A stretch of DNA of 36,753 bases from Maribacter sp. GTDB taxonomy: Bacteria > Bacteroidota > Bacteroidia > Flavobacteriales > Flavobacteriaceae. The position numbers were made by a program, and so were the translations under genes. The stretch spans positions 1 to 36,753 of the forward strand of contig JALHST010000189.1 in the NCBI GenBank assembly GCA_022865355.1, given 5' to 3'. Each line of letters begins with the position of its first letter. Position 1 is the stretch's first letter. The notes below the pieces were generated by a model, which saw only the letters and a list, made by a program, of their open reading frames with translations, was not told where the DNA came from and made no database searches. Below are positions 7,833 through 17,114 of the stretch, one piece after another.

Positions 7833-9188
7833 ATGGGCAGTAGTAATTATGACCGGAGAAAGTTTATTAAACAGTCCAGTGTGGCTATGGGAGGTTTGGC
7901 GCTAACCGATATAAGTTCTCCCTTACGTGTTTTAGGCCAGAAATCAGTCCCTGAAAAACCATTACGGTTGGGTTTTATTGGCATCGGCGGTCGTGGTTCC
8001 TATCATCTTGATGTGGCTTTGGGAATTGAAGGAGTGACGGTTCCGGCCATTTGTGAAATTAAGACTGAACGCCTGTACAACGCAAAAAGATGGATTGAAG
8101 AAGCAGGACAGCCAACGCCTCGATTGTACGATAGGGGTCTAACCGATTTCAAACGTCTTTGTGAGGAAGAAACCTTAGATGCCGTAATTTGTTCCACCTC
8201 GTGGGAGTGGCACGCCCCTGTTTGTCTTGCCGCCATGAACAACGATAAGCACGCGGTATCCGAGGTGCCTATTATTCTTACAGTTGATGAGGCTTGGGAG
8301 TTGGTTGAAACTTCTGAAAAAACAGGTAAGTGGGCGACCCTTGCTCTGGAACAGGCAATGCTGGAAAGTCCGGATGGCCTGACGTTGCTGAACATGGTTC
8401 AAAAAGGACTCTTTGGGGATATCGTTCACTCAGAGAGCGGCTATGTGCATGACCTGAGATTTGTAAAGAACAATCCGGCCGAAGAACCTTGGCGTTTGGC
8501 ATATGATGTGACACACAATGGAAACCTATACCCGGACCATCCCATGAACAAGATAATGGCCTATGAAAATATAAACCACGGTGACAGGCTGGATCATCTT
8601 GTCTCCATGAGTTCAAAAGCCGAAATGTTGCACGAATATGCCGCCTTGAATTACGGTAGGGAATCAGAACAGGCCAAAATTAAATTTAAACAGGGAGATG
8701 TCAATGTGACCCTTATACGAACGGTAAACGGAAAATTAATTACATTAAATTATGATACCAATACCCCGCATCCAAGGGAATTATTCCGATTGCAAGGTAC
8801 TAAAGGTGTGTATTTGGGAGGAAGCGCCTTGGAAGGCCCCAAAATTTATCTCGAAGGCCTAAGTCCGAAAGAACATGCCTGGGAGTCGGCAGAGAAATAT
8901 CTAGAGGAATACAAACATCCCATCCTAAAAAATTATAATCCTGCACCGCGAAAAGTCGCACTAAGGGGACACGGGGGAAGTGGCACTACAACGCCTTTGA
9001 CATGGCATCTGCTCATTCAGGCTTTGCGGGAGAACAAAACGCCCTATTTTGATGTGTATGACTCGATTACCAGTAGCGTTATTTTTCCATTATCAGGCCT
9101 GTCGGTAGCCAATAATAGCAAAACCGTTGATATTCCCGATTTTACCAGAGGAAAATGGAAGGACAGGGCGCCCCTATCCATTATTTAA
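7833..9188 (+). CDS. Gfo/Idh/MocA oxidoreductase, divergent GH109-like
   Basis: This 451-residue protein has a twin-arginine signal (DRRKFIKQSS, 7-16) and a Rossmann start LGFIGIGGRG (46-55). It keeps GYVHDLR (203-209), and TPLTWHLLIQAL in the C-terminal domain. At the place where the neighbour at 6055 has YPTHGMGP it has YPDHPMNK (233-240): the Tyr, Pro and His remain but the Gly-rich turn is lost. The C-terminal DIPDFTRGKW is shared with its neighbour (EFPDFTRGQW). It is therefore a paralogue that may act on a different linkage or be a plain NAD-dependent sugar dehydrogenase. First gene of a + strand run of exported enzymes. Confidence 0.7.
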   Translation: MGSSNYDRRKFIKQSSVAMGGLALTDISSPLRVLGQKSVPEKPLRLGFIGIGGRGSYHLDVALGIEGVTVPAICEIKTERLYNAKRWIEEAGQPTPRLYDRGLTDFKRLCEEETLDAVICSTSWEWHAPVCLAAMNNDKHAVSEVPIILTVDEAWELVETSEKTGKWATLALEQAMLESPDGLTLLNMVQKGLFGDIVHSESGYVHDLRFVKNNPAEEPWRLAYDVTHNGNLYPDHPMNKIMAYENINHGDRLDHLVSMSSKAEMLHEYAALNYGRESEQAKIKFKQGDVNVTLIRTVNGKLITLNYDTNTPHPRELFRLQGTKGVYLGGSALEGPKIYLEGLSPKEHAWESAEKYLEEYKHPILKNYNPAPRKVALRGHGGSGTTTPLTWHLLIQALRENKTPYFDVYDSITSSVIFPLSGLSVANNSKTVDIPDFTRGKWKDRAPLSII

Positions 9189-9415
9189 ATTACATATATG
9201 GGGACTTCCTTAAAATTGCCGGCGTGGATTGAAAAAACGTGTTGAAGAATTGTGAAAGCACTAGGGTTGATGGCCTCTTTTAGACCGAATAATGGCGTAC
9301 CCAATAGAGGTGTTCCCATAACGTATGAAAGGCATCGTCGTGGTTATCAACTGATTTGACAGTATTAAAAAAAAGTTCCAATATCAAAGACATTAATAGC
9401 TATTATACTCGTAAA

Positions 9416-10552
9416 ATGAAAAGATGTATTTCCCCCACCACAATTTGCCTATTGTTCTTTGCAATTCTTAGTTGTCAGAAGAATGAGGAGGTTAAAACCG
9501 CTCCGGAGAAAGTCGCTCATACGAGCCCAGAAAACCTGCTCCTGAAAGATTGGATACCAAAATCGGTGTATGAGGTTCCGGTCACTAAAATTGAAAAAGC
9601 AAAATTTCCGGTAATCGATATGCATGCCCATGATTATACCACCACTGAAAATGATATTGCAAAACGTGTGCAAATAATGGATATGGTGGGTGTTCAGAAA
9701 TCAGTTGTTCTTACCAATGCAACAGGAGCAAAATTTGACTCCCTATATGCTTTGTATGCAAAATACCCCGATAGGTTTGATGTCTATTGCGGTTTTGATC
9801 TTTCCGGATATCAGGAAAAGAATTGGTCTGAAAAAGCGGTAAAGGAACTTCGTAGGTGTGTAAATGAAGGCGCCGTAGGCGTTGGAGAATTACATGATAA
9901 AGGCGGGGGACTGGTTGAAGGACTGCATCCCGATGACCCGAGAATGGACCCTCTGTTTGAAGCCTGTGCCGAATTGAAAATCCCTATCAACCTGCACATG
10001 TCCGACCCAAAATGGATGTATGAAGCCATGGATTCCACCAACGATGGGCTTATACGGGCATGGACCTGGAGGGTTAAGGATAAAACGTATAATCATAATG
10101 AACTGATGACACGATTTGCAAACACCCTTAAACGACACCCAAATACTACCTTTATAGCCTCCCATTTGGCCAATTGTACTTTTGATTTGTCCATTCTTGG
10201 CAGCATGTTCGATGAATTTCCCAATCTGAATGCCGATATTTCTGCTCGTTTTTCAGAATTTTCGACCATCCCCAGAAATACTGCTGCGTTTTTTGAAAAA
10301 TACCAAGACCGCCTTGTATATGGCACGGACTATGGCTGGGAGGTTTGGGATACCCATAGCGATTATGGCAACCATACAACGTTGGATGCTATGTTTCGAA
10401 TGACTTTCAGGGTGCTTGAAACTCAGGATGAACATTTTTACCTAACCGATTTGTTAGGGTATAAATGGCCCCTTTATGGACTGGCGTTAAATGATTCGGT
10501 CTTACAGAAGATCTATAGAAGCAATGCCTTAAAAATTAGTAAACCAGAATAG
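9416..10552 (+). CDS. Amidohydrolase-2 family lipoprotein (first of two)
   Basis: This 378-residue protein is a lipoprotein: MKRCISPTTI start with lipobox AILSC (Cys20). It has a metal-dependent TIM barrel of the amidohydrolase-2 type, with His-x-His at 70-72 (DMHAHDY) and further candidate metal or catalytic residues in GELHDKGG, INLHMSD, ASHLANC and the Asp of LVYGTDYG. Members cleave C-N, C-O or C-C bonds (decarboxylase, lactonase or hydrolase). The ATG at 9416 is chosen over an in-frame TTG at 9356 because it gives the signal peptide. It is paralogous to the lipoprotein at 11980. It is probably anchored outside the inner membrane. The substrate is unknown. Confidence 0.75.
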   Translation: MKRCISPTTICLLFFAILSCQKNEEVKTAPEKVAHTSPENLLLKDWIPKSVYEVPVTKIEKAKFPVIDMHAHDYTTTENDIAKRVQIMDMVGVQKSVVLTNATGAKFDSLYALYAKYPDRFDVYCGFDLSGYQEKNWSEKAVKELRRCVNEGAVGVGELHDKGGGLVEGLHPDDPRMDPLFEACAELKIPINLHMSDPKWMYEAMDSTNDGLIRAWTWRVKDKTYNHNELMTRFANTLKRHPNTTFIASHLANCTFDLSILGSMFDEFPNLNADISARFSEFSTIPRNTAAFFEKYQDRLVYGTDYGWEVWDTHSDYGNHTTLDAMFRMTFRVLETQDEHFYLTDLLGYKWPLYGLALNDSVLQKIYRSNALKISKPE

Positions 10553-10693
10553 CGTACCTAAAATACCACAAAACGCCTGACGCGCCTTGATTATGCAGTG
10601 AACAAGGGAGTTGCACGTAAAGAAAAATTGAATTAATGACCATTTATTATAGGCCAACCCATTAAATAATTTTTAACCAATACGATTTTGATT

Positions 10694-11896
10694 ATGGAAA
10701 AATCTGATGCCTCCAAATTAGGCACGTCCACAAAAAAGGACCGGGTTCTATCAGGAACCATAAACTTTCCAGACGCGATCCCGACCAGTGAAGTCATAAA
10801 AAAAGGAGCGAGACTTATGTCTCTTGACTTTTACAGGGGGCTCGTTATGGTGCTCCTTATGTTAGAATCTACCGGGATGTACGAGCATTGGTTGGAAATG
10901 TCAGGGCAAGGATCCTTTCTAAATTCCCTGGCGGAGCAATTCACCCATAAACCTTGGCATGGATTGAATTTCTGGGATTTCATTCAGCCTGCCTTCATGT
11001 TCATTGCCGGGGCCGCCATGGCATTTTCCCTTACAAAACAGACCGCTATGGGACGTCCGTGGAAAGAACAGGCCATCCATGCGATAAAGCGCAGCTGGTG
11101 GCTATTTTTTTGGGGGGTGTTCGACTATGCTGTCAGAGGCGACCATTTGTCGTTTGAACTTTGGGACGTCCTGACTCAGCTTTCTTTTACCTTATTGGTA
11201 GCGTTTCTGATCTTTCAGTGGAAAATAAGTCATCAACTGCTCCTCAGTATCGGCCTGTTGGTTCTCACCGAATGCCTGTATCGGTTCATACATATTCCGG
11301 GATTCGACCAGCCTTTTGTCGATCAGCAAAATTTTGGGAATTATATGGATATGGTATTAATGAACAAAATAAATTCAGGGGGATGGGTAGCCATCAATTG
11401 TATCCCGACCGCTGCACATACCATATGGGGAGCCGTAGCGGGGAAATGGCTCATCGATCAAGCGACCGTTAAGGGGAAGCTCCGCAATATTGTTACTTTA
11501 GGCATCGTTGCTCTAATCGCCGGTTATACCCTCGATATAACGGGTGTCACTCCAATTATCAAACGAATCGCCACCACTTCCTTTACCTTGGTTACCGGGG
11601 GTTGGTGCTTGTTGGCCCTGGCGTTTCTTTATTATTGGATCGACGTACTACAACACAAGAAATACCTTCGCTTTTTTACCATTGTAGGGATGAACTCTAT
11701 TTTCATATACCTATTCTTTGAGATTCTGGTGAGCCGATGGCTACGTGAATACGTTGAGGTAATTGTTAACGGTGTTTTATCACCGATAGGGCTGGCACAC
11801 TTTGTAACCTTATTCATTTCAGCACTTGCAATTTTTGCCATCGAGTGGTACTTGTGTTTTTGGCTGTATCGAAAGAAAATCTTTTTTAAGGTTTAA
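10694..11896 (+). CDS. Membrane acyltransferase, HGSNAT/DUF5009-like
   Basis: This is a 400-residue integral membrane protein with about ten hydrophobic helices after a 40-residue cytoplasmic start. RLMSLDFYRGLVMVLLML (41-58) and KPWHGLNFWDFIQPAFMFI (86-104) are the hallmark of the heparan-alpha-glucosaminide N-acetyltransferase/DUF5009 group, with His89 a candidate for acetyl transfer. Such enzymes move acetyl groups across the membrane onto sugar amines or hydroxyls. Placed between two exported amidohydrolases, it could re-acetylate an amino sugar outside the cytoplasm. An in-frame TTG six bases earlier is less likely than the ATG at 10694. Confidence 0.7.
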   Translation: MEKSDASKLGTSTKKDRVLSGTINFPDAIPTSEVIKKGARLMSLDFYRGLVMVLLMLESTGMYEHWLEMSGQGSFLNSLAEQFTHKPWHGLNFWDFIQPAFMFIAGAAMAFSLTKQTAMGRPWKEQAIHAIKRSWWLFFWGVFDYAVRGDHLSFELWDVLTQLSFTLLVAFLIFQWKISHQLLLSIGLLVLTECLYRFIHIPGFDQPFVDQQNFGNYMDMVLMNKINSGGWVAINCIPTAAHTIWGAVAGKWLIDQATVKGKLRNIVTLGIVALIAGYTLDITGVTPIIKRIATTSFTLVTGGWCLLALAFLYYWIDVLQHKKYLRFFTIVGMNSIFIYLFFEILVSRWLREYVEVIVNGVLSPIGLAHFVTLFISALAIFAIEWYLCFWLYRKKIFFKV

Positions 11897-11979
11897 TACG
11901 ATTTAAGAAACGTATGGCCAGCAATGACCTCAAGGTAAGTATATAGGGAAAAGACATTTCAACACAAGAAAATAACCAA

Positions 11980-13089
11980 ATGAAATTCAAGCATTTCTTT
12001 TTTTGCCTGGTCTGTGTTCTTTTACAAAATTGTGGGCAACCCAAAAAAAACGCTCCGGAAAATGAACCTTCAAAACCCCAATTTTATACGGATCAGGATT
12101 TTAAGAAGGTGGATAAAATAGATGCGCACGTGCATATTGAAACCGATACGCCAGATTTTATCCAACAAGCAATCGCAGATAATTTTCAGTTGCTGACCAT
12201 CAATTGGGATGATCCGAACGAGTCAGGTGATATGATAGCGCAACAAAGGTTTGCCTTGGAGCAAATTAAGGCCTTTCCCGGTCAAGTGGCCTATGCCACG
12301 ACCTTTTCGGTAAGGGATTTTAATAAAGCCGATTGGAAGGAAAGCATGCTCGCCTATTTAAAAAACTCATTTGCCGAAGGTGCCATTGCCGTTAAAATTT
12401 ATAAGGTCATAGGGATGGACCTAAAGGACAAAAATGGCCAATGGGTTATGATAGACGATCCTAGATTTGATTCCATTATCGATTTTATCCAGCGCAGCAA
12501 TATTCCCATAATAGGGCATCTAGGGGAACCTAAAGACTGTTGGCTCCCTTTGGATAAAATGACCATTAAAGGAGATAAAAGCTATTTTGGAGAGAACCCC
12601 GAATACTATATGTACCTGCACCCTGAAGCTCCTTCCTATGCAGATCAGTTACGGGCACGGGACCATATGCTCGAAAAGCACCCGAACCTTAGGTTCGTAG
12701 GCGCGCATTTGGGTAGCCAGGAGTGGAGTGTCGATGCGCTGTCGGAAACCTTGGATAAGTTCCCGAATATGGCCGTGGACATGGCTGCCCGCATCCCCCA
12801 CCTGCAGTATCAATCGATAACGGATTGGCAAAAGGTACGTGATTTTATGATTACTTATCAGGACAGGTTGCTTTATGGTACCGATCTCATGGCAGAACCG
12901 ACTAGCGACCCCAGTGTGATGAAGAAACGAATGCACGAAACCTGGATAAGCGACTGGAAATTTTTTGTTTCCAATGAAGAGATGACCGTTTCGGACTTCG
13001 AAGGAAAATTTAAAGGCTTGAATTTACCCCGAAAAGTAATTGAGAAGATTTATTTCGAAAATGCCAAAAAATGGTTGCCCGGAATGTAA
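11980..13089 (+). CDS. Amidohydrolase-2 family lipoprotein (second of two)
   Basis: This is a 369-residue protein with signal MKFKHFFFCLVCVLLQNC. The lipobox LQNC (Cys18) is slightly atypical with Asn at -1. The amidohydrolase-2 barrel shows His-x-His at 50-52 (KIDAHVHIE), AVKIYKVIG with a possible metal-bridging Lys, IIGHLGEP, FVGAHLGS and LLYGTDL. The layout matches the lipoprotein at 9416 (HxH, two later His, GTD), but sequence similarity is modest, so they probably act on successive or related intermediates. The next + strand gene is a Tat-exported flavoenzyme. Confidence 0.75.
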   Translation: MKFKHFFFCLVCVLLQNCGQPKKNAPENEPSKPQFYTDQDFKKVDKIDAHVHIETDTPDFIQQAIADNFQLLTINWDDPNESGDMIAQQRFALEQIKAFPGQVAYATTFSVRDFNKADWKESMLAYLKNSFAEGAIAVKIYKVIGMDLKDKNGQWVMIDDPRFDSIIDFIQRSNIPIIGHLGEPKDCWLPLDKMTIKGDKSYFGENPEYYMYLHPEAPSYADQLRARDHMLEKHPNLRFVGAHLGSQEWSVDALSETLDKFPNMAVDMAARIPHLQYQSITDWQKVRDFMITYQDRLLYGTDLMAEPTSDPSVMKKRMHETWISDWKFFVSNEEMTVSDFEGKFKGLNLPRKVIEKIYFENAKKWLPGM

Positions 13090-13316
13090 AAAAGTTTAGG
13101 AAGTGTTGAGGTAGCCTCCTTGTTTTTGGTTGCTATCAATACGATCATAATTCAGGTTTTGGCATATTGAAGTTGAGCACAAAAACGCGTGGAAATATTG
13201 TGTGATAACGTGCTTGATTAGGCGTTCTTTAGGGTTTATCCGCTGTTACCTGGGGTGACTTGCCAATCAAAATAAAGAAGGTTAAACTGCATTTTAAATA
13301 AAAATAAATTTTAGAA

Positions 13317-14780
13317 ATGAGCACTAATAAAAGAAGGGATTTTATAAAAAATTCGATAAAGGCCAGTGTTGGGGCATCCTTACTAACAGTTAATACATCA
13401 ATGGCCGATAGTCCCAAAGAACTAAAAACCACGACAACAAAAAGCAAGGGTAACCCAAAGAAAATCGTGGTCGGGGGTGCCGGAATAGCGGGAATGTGCT
13501 GCGCCTATGAATTGATGAAAATGGGTCATGACGTAACCGTACTTGAGGCATCCGGCAGACATGGGGGCCATGTATATACCGCCCATGATGAATTGTCAGA
13601 TGAATTGTATGGCGATTATGGCCAAGAACATATCACAAAGCCGGGATATGACCTGTATTGGGGATATATAAAGGAGTTTGGCCTTACTGCCCTGCCATAT
13701 CCCAGAAGAAAAAATGTATTGCGAAGGATCGATGGAAATTTCTATAATGAGGAAATGCTACATGATCCCGTTGTTCTGAGAAAATTAGGGTTTAATAAAA
13801 GAGAGGTCGATTTTTTATCCACGAACCCTTGGGGAGAACTTAAATTGCTTTATGTTGAAGACTATCTTGATAATTTTAAGGATGAATACCAGCCTTTTGG
13901 TGTAGGATATGACGAGCTGGATACGATCCCCATGTCGGATATTTATGCCAAACATGGTGCATCAAAAATGGCCATGAGCCTTTTAGGAGGTTCCAATTCA
14001 TCCGCTTTGTTCGGTCTCTGGTATACCTATATCCTTAAATTTCGTGGAGTGCCCGAATTTCCTACTGAAATTTTTCGGTTAAAAGGTGGCAATCAAATGC
14101 TCCCGAATGCTTTTGCAAAACGTTTGGGACCAAGAGTGTGGTTGAATAAACCCATCACATCGATACAAAACGGAGATAATGGCGTTAAAATTATGTACAA
14201 GGATGCAAAGGAAACCCAAGAAATAGAGGCCGATTATTTTGTGAATTGCATTCCCTTGCCTGCCTTTAAGAACATTCCCGTACTACCTGCATTGCCCTTG
14301 GAAAAACAATATATAATTGAGAATGTGACCTATGATTCTTACCAACGGTTCGTCTTTCAGGCAAGTTCAAAATTTTGGCTCGAAGACGGGCTCTCCATTA
14401 ATATGTTCTTAGACCATCCTGATATTTGGGATATCTGGCATTCTGCAGACGAGGTCGATACGCATAGGGTTATCGTTTTAGGTACGGGGGCAGGAGGAAT
14501 ATCGCCCCAAAGGGCACTTGCGACATTCCGTGAGCTATATCCCGGTAAAGGAGATACCATAGAACAAGCACTCGGTAGGGACTGGACAAAGCAACCTTTT
14601 TCTTCTACTTGCGAAAGACTTCCCTTTCCTATAGGAGAACTTAAAAAATTCTGGCCAAATATAATGAAGCCTCATGGACGTATCCATTTTGCAGGGGCCT
14701 ACGCCGATAATCTAAATTGGGGAACCGAAGCCGCTACCCGGTCGGCAAATAGGGTAGCCAAAGAAATAGATAGTGCTTAG
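13317..14780 (+). CDS. Tat-exported FAD-dependent amine-oxidase-like oxidoreductase
   Basis: This is a 487-residue protein. The twin-arginine signal KRRDFIKNS (5-13) is followed by an FAD dinucleotide-binding fold: VVGGAGIAGMCCAYEL (51-66), the acidic end TVLEASGR (74-81) and RHGGH (81-85). The C-terminal HFAGAYADNLNWGTEAATRS is the conserved FAD-contacting segment of amine oxidase/protoporphyrinogen oxidase-type flavoproteins. Tat export suits a protein that must fold around FAD first. In context it could oxidise an amino sugar or a C-N bond of the glycan product. The substrate is not determined. The ATG at 13317 gives the signal peptide directly. Confidence 0.75.
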   Translation: MSTNKRRDFIKNSIKASVGASLLTVNTSMADSPKELKTTTTKSKGNPKKIVVGGAGIAGMCCAYELMKMGHDVTVLEASGRHGGHVYTAHDELSDELYGDYGQEHITKPGYDLYWGYIKEFGLTALPYPRRKNVLRRIDGNFYNEEMLHDPVVLRKLGFNKREVDFLSTNPWGELKLLYVEDYLDNFKDEYQPFGVGYDELDTIPMSDIYAKHGASKMAMSLLGGSNSSALFGLWYTYILKFRGVPEFPTEIFRLKGGNQMLPNAFAKRLGPRVWLNKPITSIQNGDNGVKIMYKDAKETQEIEADYFVNCIPLPAFKNIPVLPALPLEKQYIIENVTYDSYQRFVFQASSKFWLEDGLSINMFLDHPDIWDIWHSADEVDTHRVIVLGTGAGGISPQRALATFRELYPGKGDTIEQALGRDWTKQPFSSTCERLPFPIGELKKFWPNIMKPHGRIHFAGAYADNLNWGTEAATRSANRVAKEIDSA

Positions 14781-14914
14781 GTCTTTGATCATAATAGAAT
14801 ACACATTCGTATGAAGTACGGCACTGACACTATCTAGTTGGTTTTTATCAAATTAAAAGTATAGGAATTTCTCAAATACGTGCGAAACTTAAATCCGGGT
14901 TCAAAAGAAAAAGT

Positions 14915-16906
14915 ATGAGTAGCACAATTAAAAATTGGGTTTTGGTGATATTTACCCTTGGTATCCTTTCCCGGTCTACGGCCCAGGATGTCCCGAGGTG
15001 GTCATTAACTAACGATAGTGATATTCGATGGGAAGTAAAAGAAAAAGACTCGCATGTCGATCATGTGGAAATGAGTGGTTTTTATATTTCGTCCATCGTT
15101 CATTACGGAGTGGAAAATGGGGTGTTGAACCAGAAAGTCCAACTTGTTTTCCCGATGTTACGCACCATCCCTAATGATACCCACGCCAGCCTTTCCCATA
15201 CAATAGACCTCAAGGAAGTACCCCCAATAACCATAGACGGGACTCCGGTGATAGAATATCCACAGGAATTCTCGTTACGGGGAATACTGTCATTCAGTTC
15301 ACGAACTGCTGAAGGAGTGACGATAAACCACCAGCTCTTCCCTTCGATAGATAGGCCGGTCTTTATAGATAGGGTGCAGATAACCAACGCTACCGGGACC
15401 CCGATAAGGGTTGATATTCCAAATATACATATCTCCCATGCAACCAACGAAGACCAGGGCGTAACAGGAGTGTATATCATAGATGTAGTTTCCGATAAAC
15501 AAGGCAGCTTTACCTTAAACCCCGGGGAATCCTTGGAGAATGCAATGGTTTATTCCGGGCGTAAAATAAATGAAGAACAATCCTATGTCTCCTCCGATTA
15601 TGAGTTTAGCAAGCGAAAGGATCTTATAGATCGCACTTTTGCTAATCTTGTATTCGAGTCTCCCAACGCGATTCTTAATACGGAGTTTGCTTTTGCGAAA
15701 TTAAGGGCCGTGGAAAGCATATTCCAGACCAAGGGAGGGTTGATGCACGGCCCTGGGGGCGGAAGGTACTATGCGGCCATTTGGGCAAACGATCAGGCCG
15801 AGTATGCCGATCCTTTTTTCCCCTTTTTGGGAAATCTTGCAGGAAACGAATCTGCCATAAATTCATTTAGACATTTTGCCCGTTTTATGAACAGTGACTT
15901 TAATCCAATACCAAGTTCTATAATTGCTGAAGGAACCGATTTTTGGAATGGTGCCGGAGACCGGGGTGATATGGCCATGATTGCATACGGTGCGGGCCGA
16001 TTTGCACTGGCCTATGGTAAGAAAAATACAGTAAAAGAACTTTGGCCGTTAATCGAATGGTGCTTAGAATATTGCCGCCGTAAGGTAAATGACCAAGGCG
16101 TAGTTGCATCGGATAGTGACGAATTGGAGGGACGGTTTCCTGCAGGGGGTGCTAATCTCAATACCTCATGTCTCTATTATGATGCCCTGATTTCCGCGGG
16201 CTATCTTGGAAAAGAATTGGGAATCGAGCAAGCAGAACTCGATTCATATAAGAAACAGGCAATTGATATACGGCAAGCGATCGAAACCTATTTTGGGGCA
16301 ACGGTCCAAGGTTTTAAAACCTATAGGTACTACAAAGGGAACAACGTGCTACGCGCTTGGATCTGTACCCCTCTTGCAATGGGAATTTATGATAGAAGTA
16401 AGGGAACGACCGACGCCCTGTTTTCTGACAATCTATGGACTAAAGACGGTCTGGCTTCAGAATCGGGGAGTACAACTTTCTGGGACAGGGCTACCCTTTA
16501 CGCCCTCCGAGGCGTCTTTGCAGCCGGAGAAACAAAACGGGCATTGGATTTTCTTGAAAATTACTCCGGCAGAAGACTCTTGGGAGAACATGTACCCTAT
16601 CCTGTGGAAGCCTACCCGGAAGGGAACCAAAGGCATCTGTCTGCGGAGAGTGCGCTGTACTGCAGAATCATCATTGAGGGCCTTTGGGGAATACGTCCTA
16701 TAGGCTTTAATGAATTCTCCTTGTCTCCAAAACTTCCGGAAGGTTGGCACTCCATGATATTAAAAAATATTCGGGCCTTTAACCGAAACTTCAGCATTGA
16801 GGTAAAAAAAGAAGGCGCTAAAATCAATGTTAAGGTATTCGATGGCCAAAAAACATTCTTGGATGAAAGTGCGGAAAACGGCGAGACCTTAAAATGTACG
16901 CTATAA
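14915..16906 (+). CDS. Secreted (alpha/alpha)6-barrel glycosidase-like protein
   Basis: This 663-residue protein has a signal peptide ending around STAQ (residue 24). The N-terminal 230 residues look like a beta-sandwich. From about 240 to 590 there are helical hairpins with WANDQAEYADPFFPF, EGTDFWNGAGDRGDMAMIAY and ASDSDELEGRFPAGG, whose acidic residues are candidates for catalysis. The end (EGLWGIRPIGFNEFSLSPKL, then PEGW) resembles the C-terminal beta domain of six-hairpin glycosidases such as GH78 and relatives. I cannot assign a GH family. Last gene of the + run. It faces the haloperoxidase gene with a 208-base convergent spacer. Confidence 0.6.
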   Translation: MSSTIKNWVLVIFTLGILSRSTAQDVPRWSLTNDSDIRWEVKEKDSHVDHVEMSGFYISSIVHYGVENGVLNQKVQLVFPMLRTIPNDTHASLSHTIDLKEVPPITIDGTPVIEYPQEFSLRGILSFSSRTAEGVTINHQLFPSIDRPVFIDRVQITNATGTPIRVDIPNIHISHATNEDQGVTGVYIIDVVSDKQGSFTLNPGESLENAMVYSGRKINEEQSYVSSDYEFSKRKDLIDRTFANLVFESPNAILNTEFAFAKLRAVESIFQTKGGLMHGPGGGRYYAAIWANDQAEYADPFFPFLGNLAGNESAINSFRHFARFMNSDFNPIPSSIIAEGTDFWNGAGDRGDMAMIAYGAGRFALAYGKKNTVKELWPLIEWCLEYCRRKVNDQGVVASDSDELEGRFPAGGANLNTSCLYYDALISAGYLGKELGIEQAELDSYKKQAIDIRQAIETYFGATVQGFKTYRYYKGNNVLRAWICTPLAMGIYDRSKGTTDALFSDNLWTKDGLASESGSTTFWDRATLYALRGVFAAGETKRALDFLENYSGRRLLGEHVPYPVEAYPEGNQRHLSAESALYCRIIIEGLWGIRPIGFNEFSLSPKLPEGWHSMILKNIRAFNRNFSIEVKKEGAKINVKVFDGQKTFLDESAENGETLKCTL

Positions 16907-17114
16907 AAATTTCTGGAAGCAGAGGGCTTTGGTCAACTATTCAACCCTTTGCACCACCCAAAAAATTACATAATGTGTTGATCGTTGAGTATGCGTTTTA
17001 GCATCAGGTCATCTCTTTGCTTCGTCTTTTTGTGCCATTTGAAACACGTTGAAAGGTCGTAGTCGAGTCCCCTTCGAAAGTGATCGGACTTACCACCTCA
17101 GACAGGATTACAAT

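Noticed and set aside
9416-13089. The two amidohydrolases as GlcNAc/GalNAc-6-phosphate deacetylases (NagA/AgaA)
   Set aside because: Both are exported lipoproteins of the amidohydrolase-2 type, whereas the deacetylases are cytoplasmic and act on phosphorylated sugars.
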